NCBI GenBank assembly: GCA_037893245.1
Contig: JBAIAA010000519.1
Coordinates: forward strand, 434,001 to 498,000
Direction: 5' to 3'
DNA from: Crossaster papposus
Taxonomy: Eukaryota; Echinodermata; Asteroidea; Velatida; Solasteridae
DNA length: 64,000 bases
Numbering within the stretch: the first letter of the stretch is position 1; every line of letters starts with the position of its first letter. The notes under the pieces were generated by a model that was not told the DNA's origin, made no database searches, and saw only the letters and a list, made by a program, of their open reading frames with translations. Shown piece by piece: positions 33,461-45,454 of this stretch. A program made the translations under genes and the position numbers.

Positions 33461-36400
33461 GTGAGTAAATTATTTAAGGATTTTACATGATTTATATACT
33501 TTAACGGTGATGAGGAAAACCACGAAATAGCCAAGAACTTGTAGAGGTTTTGATAGCAAGTTAGCTGTGGCGGGCGTCCACGCGTATACCATCGAAAGAA
33601 TCCCAGGAAGGGTTGACGCCAATGTCATCATTGTGTGCAAAATGCTGACTCAAGAAATAGGTCTTGGCCTATCTTATTTAGGTCCTTATTTATACGTTTT
33701 TCTTTTGTTGTAGGGCCTATCCAGTTCTATTGAAGTAGTACTACTAGTACTAGTAGTAGTACTAGGAAAGAATCTGTTTTCGTTTCGTTTTATCAATCAT
33801 GATTTATTGTCTACTCTAGTCTTATTGAATGCACTTGGCCTTTGTTTATATTCAATCATGGAGGATTAAGAAGGAACCTTCTTATTCCTCCATGATTCAA
33901 TGAAACCCTAAAATTCACGCACATAAACATTTTATTTTTTGAAAATTCCCTTTTAACATTTTAACATTTTATTTTCAATGCAGTTCCAAGGTCTATTCTT
34001 TATTAACTAGTTCGCGCCTGGATTATTTGAACATCACCGAGCCGAAGCACGGGATTATTTTTGTAACGAAACTCGATCAGAGGCGGGTTCAGGCCCATAG
34101 GACCGGGAAGCACACCCACGCATTTCCGGCTTTGCTCGCTGCTGACAGCCATTTTCGGCCTTGCTCATTACGTGTTTATGTGGAATACAGGTCAACTAGT
34201 ACGCGAGCCAACTCATACGCGACAAACTCGTGCGCGAGACAACTCGTATGGAAACCAACTCGTACGCGGTCCAACTCGTACGCGGACCAACTCATACACG
34301 TGCCAAATACTTTTTGTTATCTTAAAAATACTAATCAAATAGAAAACATTAGTTTAAAAAGATCTATTATTAAAAAAGTTATGTCAAACGATCATTACGA
34401 AATTAAAACCAAGATGTATAATAAATAAACAGTTGTTTGGCAGAATGGGCCGACTCTAAAGAAACTAAAAAAAAGATCCCAAACCAAAAAATAAACATTT
34501 TTGTTTTGGTTTTATACAATTCTAGTGAAGAGTGAACGCATGAGTGTGGCAGGGGCACATCTTGAGACCCGCTGTACCCGTGATTACCACAGCTTAGACG
34601 AGTCCCTAAAATCATCAAACTCCCTCTCTATTTTTGTTAAAAAGCTGAAATTCTATCTTCTTGATTCACATCTATATAATTAGTTATAATGAAATTAATT
34701 TATGTGGTTTTGTCTCTCACCAGCTTGTGTTTTCCAGTGTGTGTTTCGTTATATTGTTTGTTTACGTATAATGTCATTTGTCCTTTGTGTTGACCGTATA
34801 GATTGTCTGTCAATAGGTTAGGGTACAAAAGCAATTCGCTTCACCTTATACCTAAATGTTGTCATTAATTTGGTTATAATTTTATACTTCTGTATATAAT
34901 TATAATTAGATCATTTAATTATTTACTCTTTGTTAAAGTGAATTCTGTTTTCTTCTATTCTGTGCTAATGGCAGCGTTGAAATAAATGTACTACTACTAC
35001 ACCTCAAACAGCCGCTGATGCATTTTGTCAACAAAAAAGTTGACGCACACGGAGTAAAATATGTGGTTACCAAACTTACCATAGGGAGGAAGTCCAGTAT
35101 TTGAACGATATTTATAGGGCTAAATATTTTAGTGTATTCCAATATTCAGAGAACTCCAAGTTCACATAATCAAATGCAAGGAGTAACTATAGAGTAACTA
35201 ATAAAAAGGGAGTAACTATAGAATGTGAGAGATCCCAGGTTCTATTCCGGACACAGTAGTGTTTAAAAAAAATCAGTGTGTTTAATACTGTACATGTGTT
35301 TTGCTAAAAACCTACAGCTCTAACGTTAACAACACGATCATCGCAAAGGGTGAGGGTCGATAAACGATCGATAAAGAATTTTAAAATAACTTGTGGTGTG
35401 AATGGGTGGAATTAAAATCTACAGCATTTACGAAGGATTTTTTTTTTCTGTGGAAATTCATCCGGAAATTAAAAAAGCCGGGGCCTGGATAAAGCACTAT
35501 GGCTGTGGTGCGATGCCGAAGAACTATGCGTCGCGGGGGAAGTTACTGACACGAGTGACATTCAGAACTAAAACTTGTTGCTTGTTTTAGTCAAATTTTG
35601 TCTCTTTCCTTCCAAATCCCCCCCCCCCCCCCCCCCCTCCTTTACCATGGTCAACGTCAATCATTTTGCAATACTTTGCAATGCTGTTTGACATATTATC
35701 ACATAGGGCTGTGCAGATGTTTTTTGTGTTGCACACGTGCTCACTTCGATATGGAATAAAATTTCAGATTGTTGTTAACCAGTTCGCGCCAGGATTATTT
35801 TAACATCGCTGAGCCCACGGGCGGGATTATTTTTAACGAAACTCAATCCGAAGCGTGTTCAGGCTGATAGTGCCGGGAAGCACACCCACGCATTTCCGGC
35901 CTTGCCCGCTGCTGACATACATTTCCGAACTTGAACTTGGCGTGTTTATGCGTCATCCGTTTTGAATCTGGGGAAATATTTGCGTTTATATACGTCATCC
36001 GGCGCGAACTGGTTAACCCTAACTCCCTACCCATTTTTACTTACACATAACCTGAATCCTGCAAAATCCTCCAATTCCTAAATTGTTAAAACTCCAAGTA
36101 ACCTGAATCCTGCAAAATCCTCCAATATTGGTCACTGGTGACCATACAGCCTGTATCCTGCAAAATCCTGCAGTCTTGCCCTGGCTGCAGTCAGTAAAAA
36201 CCCAAGTAACCTCAATCCTGCAAAATCCTGCGATGCATCAAACTCCAAGTGACCTCAATCCTGCAAAATCCTTGTGTGTCACATTCAGCCTGATAACCTG
36301 AATCCTCCATATTCCTGCAGGGGTAAAACCCCAAGTAACCTCAATCCTGCAAAATCCTGCAATGCATCAAACTCCAAGTGACCTCAATCCTGCAAAATCC

Positions 36401-39400
36401 TGCATTTTGCAATGAGGAATTTGGAGGATTTGGGAGGGTTAGGGTTAATGATGTTTTACTGGTTTACTGATGTTTAGCCAGCACTGGCTAAATATTTTAA
36501 CAATTCCTATATTTCCGATGCTGAATAGATGAAAAGTCTGTGTAGCCTTGTGTGATTGTACCAAAATACGAGAAAGTAAATCAAATTTTTCTTCCTTGAT
36601 TAAGGATATCACCGAGCGGGAACAGGTTCGGAAGGTATTCCTCGGGGGTCTGAATTCTGACACCGTGGAGGCGACCCTGCGAGACCACTTTGGCCAATAT
36701 GGGGATATGACGGACTGCTGCGTTATCCGGGATGCGGGCAAGAAGTCCAGGTGCTTTGGCTTTGTCACATTCACCAAGATGTCCATGGTGGATTCGGTCA
36801 TGACAGACTTTAAGCAGAACGGAGGCCCCGCGATAGACGGCAAGACGATAGAAATTAAAAGAGCGATTCCACGAGAGGTGTGTATGATCAACCTTGATAC
36901 ATGTCATGTACATGTTCCCTGATAGGTCCCCCAGTGCTTAATTCTCGAATTTGTTTTGGCCAGTTTACTCACACATTGGCAGCAATAATATCTTCACAAG
37001 TAAGGTCAAACACAATAAATGGTGTGTTTACAGTAACAGCTTTTAAAGGTAGGATACACCATTTGCAGATATCGAACAAATTTACTACCAAATTATCAAG
37101 AAATATCTTGCTCGTTTGAAAGTAAATAATGATTCTAGGCATCCAGCAAAATGATTGCGCTAGATATCCTGTAATTATTCTGAATTTTTTTTTGTTTATT
37201 AAGAAAAATTCGCTATCGCAAAACGGTGATCGCGAAAAAACAAAGATAACATAAGAATAACTGCTCGACACCGGTTAAAAACAGTCGCTGTTTTTTGTGC
37301 TTTTCTTGGCATCCATGATTGTAAAACTTCGAACAGGTCAGTTAAACGATATTTACTATAAATTACAACCCCCAAAATCTACCTATTCATGATAATTCAA
37401 GCAATTACCAAAGGTGTATCCTACCTTTAAAAAAAGTGTTTTGTCGTGTTGTTTTATCTCATTTCTGTCAAGTTCCAAGTGTGAAAAATGATTGTTCGTG
37501 GCAAATAATTGAAACCAGTGTTTATTTAAAATTATTAACTAGCAACAGTTTGAGATCAGAAACTTGGCAACCCAAAATCCAGATTGGCCGGGTTACCGTA
37601 ATCGCAACTATTATAACAACATGAGTAATTGATGTACAAAGTGAATGATACTGACAGTCCACTTAATATAACAAACACTCTTGCTACTTCCGGCTGGGTT
37701 GAATGTGTATTAACAAAAGTCGTCTGTATTCCACAGCATGAATCGACTTGTGAGATTGATGCAAGCCAACCAGTGTTTGGATAGAATTTGACACCAGTTT
37801 TTCGTATCTTAACCCTCATTTTTTGGGGGGCCAGGATTCTTATGAAGGTACTGCCAAGGAGAGAGTGAAGAAGGCATTTGTAGGAGGCATCCGGGAAGAA
37901 ACGACGGAAGAGGACTTACGGGAATACTTTAGTAAATACGGCATCGTGACGGAGGTCAAGATTCCCACAGATAAGACTACTAAGAAACGCGGCTTTGCCT
38001 TTGTCACTTTTGATGATCACGACATCGTCAACAAGATAGTAGGTGGGTAGAAGACTTCATTTTGGCAACAATGGGTTCAATGAGGTTTACCTATACTATC
38101 CTCTTTCCAAATTCGTCGAGCCTAATACCATTTGATGTTTTGATGTTCTTGTACAAAGAATATTGTGTAACGTGGTTAACCCTAACTCCCATAATATTTA
38201 TGCAAAATCCCCTAGCTCTATTGAGACTGTGCATAGAGCAAGTAACAAAAAACCTGAATCCTCCAAAATCATCTTTTGGATATACACCCAAAATGACCCA
38301 AGTAACCTCAATCCTCCAAAATGATCCAGCATCAGATTGTGCCTGGTGACCTGATTCTTGCACTTTCCTCTTGTGCCCTCAATCCTGCAAATTCTTCCGA
38401 CGTTTAACTTCCAACGACCCTCAATATTCCAATATTGACAAAAGGACGTTGTTTGCTTTCAACAGCAATTAAGACTCACTACGTCAACGACAGGCGTTGT
38501 GAAGCTAAGAAGGCTGTGCCCAGAAATATAATCACCAAGAAAGATGGTCCTGACAACTTCGGCAATGGCGGCGGTAACTTCCGAGGTGGAGGTAAGTGCG
38601 TCAACGCAATCTGCCATTCTGCAAAAATAAAGGACATCAGTGGGATGGTAAAGTTTCGACTAAATGTATAAAATGCTGGATGGTTCAGGCAAAATGAAAT
38701 GGAACTGGGCAGAAGTTAAAATCAGTTTTCTTTTGTCATTAAGAAAGAGAATAAAACAAATATTTTGTTGGTGTGCTTCAATCAGACATTCTGGTAATAA
38801 GTTATGGCTGTTTAAAATTTGAATTTATTGACATGTCGCCAAAGTAAAATGTTAAGGAAAAGTCCTTAAAGTTTAGAGTTTTGAAAATGTGATAAGGAAA
38901 AAGTCTAATTTTTTGTCCACTGCTTGCTTACTATTTCTTTACAAATATAGTTAGAAGACATAACAAATATTACAAACATCATTAAATCAGAAAATTAACA
39001 AGGAAAACATATCCATTCACTATCTTGCATTTTTCTCTCCTGGCTTGTGCCAGGTTATGTCTTCTTTTGCCAGAACACCTCACATATACTGGAACCATGT
39101 TCCATGAACAAAAATAATAAAGAAATCCTTTAGAAGTTTATTGGTGACGTACATGTACAATCAAGTATGTACAATCAAGCACATGTACAGTCGGAAACTC
39201 TTTGTGTGTCGGCATGTACCGGTGGTACCTTATTGCAAACTGAAAGTTGTGGGTTTTCTTTTTTTGGTGGACAGATTTTGGAAATGACAGAGGTAGCTTT
39301 GGCGGCAATTACAACAATGGTGGAAACTTTGACGGTGGGCAGGGTTTTGGAGGAAACTTTGGAGGGGGCCAAGGATTTGGCAACAACTTTGGTGGAGGCG

Positions 39401-41307
39401 GGGGAGGATTCGATGGCGGAAACAGTAAGGGGAGACTTAATTTTGTATATATTTTGTGTACAACCTAGATATAACAATATTTAATAAATATTTGAGTTCG
39501 GAATTGTATTAATTGATACTCTGTGCCCAAACCGTATGACGCTGGTCTGAAATATTTTGAGCCCTTTGGCTTAAAAGAAGAGCGCAAGACTAAAACAATT
39601 TTGGTGGTTTTTTTCACCACCAGATTGGAACAATAGTGGAGGCGGCGGTGGTGGTTACAATAACTTTGGCAGGAACTACGGTGGGGATAATTCAAGCTTT
39701 GGCCCCATGAAAGCCTCGCAGTATAACAACAGAGGCCAGACGCCATACAGTGGTAAGTTGATTTGTCATGTTTATATTTACAGGGATTGAAAGATGTGTT
39801 TTACTAATAACGTGCGATATCTGTGATTTGATTGGTCTGAATTTATTTTAGAAAATGAATATGCCATGTTACAAAATCATCCCTTTTTTGGCTCGTCAAA
39901 TCAAGTAACATACAAGTAACAAATTTTGTATACTTCATTTGAAGGATTAAAATTGGCATGTTAGATTTAGAATGGTCGTTTGTGATTGCATGTCCGTGGT
40001 TTCGATATTAAAGATCGAATACACCATTGGTAAGTGCTTGAATTATTAGGAATGGGTGAATTTCGGGGGTTGTATTTTATAGTAAATATTGTTTACCTGA
40101 CCTTTTTGAAGTTTTACATTCAAGGATGTTGATAAAAAAATAGAACGGCGTTTGTTTTCAACTTTTGTGCTTGCCGTCCGGCAATCGTGAAATTTTTATT
40201 TTGTTATTCAAATTTTCAGAACAATGACTGGTTACCTAGCACAATCATTTTGCTGGATGCCTAGAATCATTATTTAGTTTTAAATAAGTAAGATATTCCT
40301 TAATAATTAACGATCTTTCTGAAAATAATTGATGTCTGCAAATGGTGTTTCTGACCTTTTAAAGAACTTTGAATAACACAATAATTATACCAAAACGCCC
40401 AGTTTTTTAAAAGATAGTTGGTGTAGATGTTTGTATCCTACTTTTAAAAGCTCGTTCCGATTAACATTAATGCGTTTTGTAGCCCAGTTAGGCACTTCCA
40501 GGACATAATACCTCTTTAAATGTTCCATACTGTGCCCCATTACACAAACGGCTATTTTTTCTTCATTTTTCATGTGCAGGTGCATATGGCAACAATATGG
40601 GGAGGAATATGGGTGGCAATATGGGTATGGGTGGCAACATGGGTGGCAACATGGGTGGTAACATGGGTGGCAACATGGGTGGCAACATGGGTGGCAACAT
40701 GGGTGGCAACATGGGTGGCAACATGGGTGGTAATATGGGTAACATGGGACGGGGAATGGGTGGAGGAATGGACAACATGGGTGGGGGAATGAGCAACATG
40801 GGTGGAGGAATGGGTGGAGGAATGGGCAACATGGGTGGGGGAATGAGCAACATGGGTGGAGGAATGGGTGGAGGAATGGGCAACATGGGTGGGGGAATGG
40901 GCACCATGGGTGGGGGAATGGGCAACATGGGTGGAGGAATGGGAAACATGGGGGCAGGCATGGGCAACATGGGGGCAGGCATGGGAAACATGGGGGCAGG
41001 CATGGGAAACATGGGTGGGGGAATGGGCAACATGGGGGAAGGCATGGGTAACATGGGTGCTGGGATGGGTACCATGGGTGCTGGGATGAACAACAACAAT
41101 ATGGGTGGAGGCATGGGTGGTAGGATGGGTGGAATGAATAGCATGGGTGGGAACATGTTGGGTAGCAACACAGCTAATGCTGGAGGAGGTGGCTATGGGA
41201 GGGGAGGCAACTATGCATCAGGAAGCGTCAGTGGTAACGGCAGTGGAACCGGCAGCGGCGGTGGTTCAGACGTGGCAGTTGGTGGTGGTAGTAGTAGAAG
41301 GTTCTAA
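33434..41307 (+). CDS. hnRNP A/B-type RNA-binding protein with methionine-rich tail, 7 coding exons
   Basis: This is a nuclear pre-mRNA-binding protein of the hnRNP A1/A2B1/A3 type. Exons: 33434-33460 (or from 33209), 36605-36877, 37835-38042, 38466-38591, 39275-39424, 39624-39752, 40580-41307. All borders are GT/AG and phases agree, giving 546 residues from the inner ATG, which has a good AACC-ATG-A context. RRM1 (about 15-100) has RNP2 KVFLGGL and RNP1 [11 protein letters not shown]2 (about 108-190) has KAFVGGI and RGFAFVTF. A Gly/Asn/Phe-rich stretch follows. Residues 284-302 ([19 protein letters not shown]) align with the M9 PY-NLS that binds transportin. The last exon encodes about 50 methionines in [11 protein letters not shown] repeats and ends SSRRF, like the GRRF end of vertebrate hnRNP A1. 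The tail is unusual: vertebrate orthologues are Gly/Tyr/Phe-rich. I cannot say which A/B paralogue it represents. Confidence 0.93.
34007..34188 (-). mobile_element. Family A MITE, truncated, followed by a tandem array
   Basis: It starts after TTAA with CTAGTTCGCGCC and matches the reverse orientation of the family for about 180 bp. It then breaks at 34188 into a 16-bp tandem repeat instead of the second terminus. Confidence 0.75.
34191..34303. repeat. About 16-bp tandem repeat at a MITE break
   Basis: About seven imperfect units of CCAACTCGTACGCGGA. It takes the place of the second half of the family A MITE at 34007. Confidence 0.85.
34500..35000 (+). mobile_element. 3' end of a non-LTR retrotransposon
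   Basis: A frame ending at TAG 34683 reads [20 protein letters not shown] then [10 protein letters not shown], the typical C-terminus of CR1/Jockey-type LINE proteins (short Trp/Leu-Pro region, SLSIFKxxLK). An AT-rich 3' untranslated tail follows and ends in AATAAATG plus a (TAC)n run near 34983-35000. It is 5'-truncated and lies in hnRNP intron 1. Confidence 0.6.
35618..35637. repeat. Poly-C tract
   Basis: Twenty C in a row in hnRNP intron 1. Confidence 0.95.
35779..36012 (-). mobile_element. Family A MITE (TTAA-type, piggyBac-like)
   Basis: A 234-bp copy with TTAA on both sides and near-identical in reverse to the 16824-17057 copy. It lies in hnRNP intron 1. Its right TTAA is shared with the start of a family C element. 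Confidence 0.9.
36013..36447. repeat. Family C element (CCTGAATCCTGCAAAATCC repeats)
   Basis: Bounded by TTAACCCTAACTCCC and GGGAGGGTTAGGGTTAA in inverted orientation. Inside, CCTSAATCCTGCAAAATCCT recurs about eight times with short spacers such as CCAAGTAACC. It lies in hnRNP intron 1, just before exon 2. Confidence 0.7.
37043..37430 (+). mobile_element. Family B MITE, full-length reference copy
   Basis: It runs from TTTAAAGGTAGGATACACC to GGTGTATCCTACCTTTAAA in hnRNP intron 2. Both ends carry the family terminus AGGTAGGATACACC, flanked by TTAA. The centre is a palindrome-like GATCGCG block. No coding capacity. Confidence 0.85.
38178..38430. repeat. Family C element fragment
   Basis: Starts GGTTAACCCTAACTCCC and contains CCTGAATCCTCCAAAATC and CCTCAATCCTGCAAATTC. 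The right end is lost. It fills most of hnRNP intron 3. Confidence 0.6.
40010..40362 (-). mobile_element. Family B MITE
   Basis: A diverged copy in hnRNP intron 6, from AAAGATCGAATACACCATTGG to AAATGGTGTTTCTGACCTTTT. Confidence 0.7.
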
Positions 41308-41338
41308 CTCATCCCAGGCCATCTAAACAAGTGTAAAG
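41308..41338 (+). other. hnRNP 3' UTR ending in a splice donor
   Basis: Thirty-one bases after the stop, AAAG is followed by GTAAGTGTG, a near-ideal 5' splice site. Vertebrate hnRNP A/B genes have introns in the 3' UTR whose retention or splicing controls mRNA decay, so this may be a similar 3'-UTR intron. Possible acceptors are CAG at about 41638 and pyrimidine-rich TTTTAG at about 42219; I cannot choose between them. Confidence 0.5.
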
Positions 41339-41718
41339 GTAAGTGTGTTGTTACATGTAGTTGTGGATACATATAATCCTAGAGTGCATTTTAACTGGGG
41401 TTTAGCCTTAAAGGTAAATCTAGATTGGTGCAGTAAAGTCCTTTCAAATACATTAATGTCACAACAGGACACTGGTGAATTTATCATCTATCTGCCCAGA
41501 GCCATCACTGATTTCCAAGTTCAAAGATCATGTATTAACTGAGCTAGGAAAAGCTTCAACCACATTTAAGCTCTTGAAGGTAATTGCAAACATAGATTAT
41601 ATTTATGTTGTCTGATTTTATTTGCCTACACATGCAGCAATCATTCGCAGCAAAGGAGTTATAACGAAATTGCATAACCAGTATGGGATCAGATCTTTAA
41701 TTGTATATTTCCTATTAA

Positions 41719-42055
41719 AGGTAGGATACACCATTGGTAATTGCTTGAATTATCATGTATGGGTGGATTTGGGGGGTTGGATTTTATAGTAATATCGTTT
41801 TACTGACATGTCTGAAGTTTTACAATCATGGATGCCGAGAAAAACATTTTAAACCTGCGTCGGGCAGTGGTTCTTATGTTGTTGTTTTTTTCGCGATTTT
41901 TTTTTCTTTCTTTTAATTACTGGATATTTAGCGCAATTATTTTGCTGGATGCCTAGAATGAGTAGAATCATTATTTACTTTCAAATAAGTAAGATATTTT
42001 TCCAATAATTTGGTACTAACATTTTTTCGATATCTGCAAATGGTGTATCCTACCT
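41719..42055 (-). mobile_element. Family B MITE
   Basis: A copy with both termini, TTAAAGGTAGGATACACC and GGTGTATCCTACCTTAA, just downstream of the hnRNP stop codon, inside the putative 3'-UTR intron. Confidence 0.8.
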
Positions 42056-42059
42056 TAAA

Positions 42060-44940
42060 ATGTACAAAGCGTTTGATTTTTTTAGTGGGAGGGGTGGTTG
42101 TCTCTAGAACAGCAACTGAATCCATTGTTTTGAAATATGTAGAGAAATAAAATCCAGAAAACTTCTTTAGGCTGGAAATTTCTTTAGACTTGACTTATTT
42201 TGCTTTCTCTGTTTTAGATTTCTTGTGCTGAGTTTTTAATATTTAAAGTTTCACTGTTTACCGCAGGCTTTTATAGGAGGGTTAGTTGCCCCCGGCAGAG
42301 GGACAGGTTACATGCAGGGAGAGACAGACAGTAACACACACAGGGACAGACACAGTGACACACAGTCAGAATCACTTGTAGTTGTGTGATCACCTCTCAG
42401 GCTTGGCAGGACCCAAACTGTACAGTGTTATCGTACTAGAACTTGGAATAGATTTACAATATGAAAAAAATGATTTGAAGTCCTCGGATACTTTTGTAGC
42501 TTTATGTATATGAGAGCTCTTTCCGTGATAGAAGATTTAGAAATTTCTTATTTTTTTACCTAGATCAAACGAAACAGACGCATCTCTTTCCCACAGAATT
42601 GGGTCAGGTATTAGGATTTGTACACTGTTAATTCAGACACTAGCGAGACGTTATATATACCTTTATGTAATTCCTTTTAGAGCCGAAGAAAATAGTATTT
42701 TGTTGGTATTATGCAATACCTTTGCACCAATAGTTTAACAACAACAGGCACGAAATATTTCAATATCATTAAATTCCATGCAATTTTCAATTTAACTTAT
42801 TTAAGAATAATTTAGCACTTTAAAACGAGACTTGTGTTAAATTAGTGGGATTCATGTGTTTGTAATTTACATAAGTATTTTGTTCTAATTTGAGTAAAAT
42901 ACAATTCGATAAATTACATTGTATCATGTCAACATTAAAATAATTTCCTTTCTTTCTTACTTATACCTGTACATGTATTTCATTATTCTAGTTTAACAAT
43001 GAATAAGCAGTAATCAGTTACTTGTAGAGAGGACAATAGTAATGTTAGCTCAGTGTTTTACTTCAGATTTATTTGTGGTAGACTATAAGATATTTCCATT
43101 GTACTTTTAATACTATTTACTTGTCCTGAAAACCTCAGAAAATCCACCAACAAATTTGATCTAATTCTATCTTATTCATTGCCGAGGAAAAAGGAAACCC
43201 ACTGTATTTAGTCTACCCTAGGCGTGAATGGTTTGAAGTTTCTTGAAGTACATGTACTTCATCCTATGTTTTTTTCCCAGAAAATGTTGAAGCACTGATG
43301 TTGACCAGACCAGTAGTGTAGAACTGTATTTACAAAATCTTGAGTTTGTGCAACTACAAATATTACACAAGAAAATTGTGTTGGGTTATTTGGTGAATTA
43401 AACACGAACCAGGTTACTCTCAATAGTACACCTTAAAGATGGGCTCAGATTTCGACAGCATTTGAAGATATTTAGCAGTAAGATTATGCCCGCTTTCAGG
43501 ACATTGAAACAGTTTAGGGCTATTGAATTGCTTAGTTTTGCAGTGTTTTGTATTAAAAGCTTGGAGGTTTGACTTGCTTTTTGATTGTTTTAAATTTCAA
43601 TAAGTATGTCTAAGTAATCTCTTGCTTAAGTTTGGTGATAAGTATAAGATCATAACCCTGTTGTTTTTTCCTCGCATTTTTCTGTAAATTATATAACTGC
43701 CATAAAATGATATCAATTTTATGGGCTCCGTGCACCAACGAAGGAGGATACTTTTGTACCACTTTTGATGGCCCCGTGGACATACCACATGTGCGTACTA
43801 ATTTGCGCGCATAGCACGAAGTACGAGCAACCTATTTGTACAAAGTCACAGCGTCTTTGCGCGAGCATCGGGTGTTGTCAGCAAAGCGTTTGACTGTCAC
43901 TTCCCCAACTATCCATTTTTTGCATGAAGCCCATATCAGTCTTGAAAAACGAACTTAAACTCCAAGCTTGATTGTTTCCAGCATTGCTTAGCGTACTTGC
44001 AGATCATATTTTGAATTATGTGTACATAATACATGTAGGTTAAGTTGAAAAAACTGTCTGTCAATCCAAGAAAAAGCTAGATGAATCAAGTAAAGCATGG
44101 CAGTTTTTTATGTGTATATATGTGATAGGATTAGGTAAATTAGTTTTAGCTGGTTTTAGTTCTTTATATCGCAGCTACGTTGTAGCATGTGTACCTTTTG
44201 ATAGGCATTGGTAAGTTCATGTTTACTATTTTGAATAATCACAAACATGGACAAGATATTTGGCAAAATTTGTGCATGTCATTCAATGTTCTTTTAGAAC
44301 CACAAGTAAATTCAAGTGATTTATTCAAAGGGATATTTGTGTAGACCTTCAATAAAGTAAAACTTGATTTAGACAAGTAGTCATACTTATTACTTGAAAT
44401 GTTTAACTTGGACATTGCATAAGCAAAATGTAGTTTGTAGTTTGCTTTTTAATATTGATATGTACTAAATCTCTAGTGGTGACAACAATATATTCTTTAA
44501 TGTTTCTTTTGACTTTCTTTTTTAGTGGAAATTGTATGCATACCTAAATGTACATTAGGAGGAAAGATGATTTTATTTGATTTGTGGAAAAAGGTTATGC
44601 TTCATGCAGTCAATTTTTTAGTAAGGTTTTGTGTTTGATGGTCAAATGCTTAGAATAAATGCCAATGTGCTCATATTTATATAAAACATCTATACTCATT
44701 GAGGTATTGTTTATTACAGAGGTATTAGTTTGAATCGCAGATATAGAATGAATTACGTTTGATAAATCTTAGTTGAATGAGCAGATAGTGGCTAAGGCAT
44801 GTTTCGTCTTGGGGCAGTTGCCATAGTTACCTAGCACTCGCAGAAGATGAGGCTTATGCAGATTAGCCATTCATATAGGTAGCCACAGGTAGGCCAACAA
44901 CATTTATTAAAATTGTGTTGATTACCCAAAAAATAGATTT
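42060..44940. other. hnRNP 3' flank or 3'-UTR intron region
   Basis: AT-rich, with AATAAA-type hexamers near 42146 and 44350 but no coding signal. It may contain the true hnRNP 3' end and the missing 5' exons of the 45.4-kb gene. Confidence 0.4.
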
Positions 44941-44942
44941 AT

Positions 44943-45143
44943 CCAGTTCGTGCCAGGATTATTTTAACTTTGACCGGACCACGGGATTGTTTTTTGACGG
45001 ACCTTAATCCGAGACAGGTTCAGGCCGGCATCTGTGTTTAGCACAACCTGATATCCGGTCTCGCTCGCTTACAGGTATTTCCTGCCTTGCTTGTTGCGTG
45101 CTTCTCCGTCATTCGTTTTGAGTTTTGGAAAAACGTGAACTGG
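44943..45143 (-). mobile_element. Family A MITE, diverged
   Basis: A copy of about 200 bp with CCAGTTCGTGCC start and GTGAACTGG-TTAA end. The core is divergent. Confidence 0.75.
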
Positions 45144-45454
45144 TTAATGACGCACACTGAATCAAAGCACAAACAAAGTTCATACAAAGTATGCTATAAT
45201 TGTTAGTTATTTCTTTCTAATTTTTAGGTATTGTAGCAGCATACATAAACTATGTATTCTGGTGGTGTTTTTTTTGCATTTCCACTTGGAACAATAGAAA
45301 ATGAAAAAGTTAAACGCGTACTCATGCTTGCTATAATTATATATATTTTTTAGTATTTTCCAATGTTTGAGTTCTCTAAGTATTTTGCCCCCGAATTATG
45401 TCTGATTTCATTTTTTCGTCTTCCTTGTATCCTTCTCGTTCACATTCAATACAG

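Noticed and set aside
40563..41171. 202-codon Pro-rich minus-strand frame
   Set aside because: It is the antisense shadow of the Met-rich hnRNP exon, which has conserved splicing and a conserved C-terminus on the plus strand.
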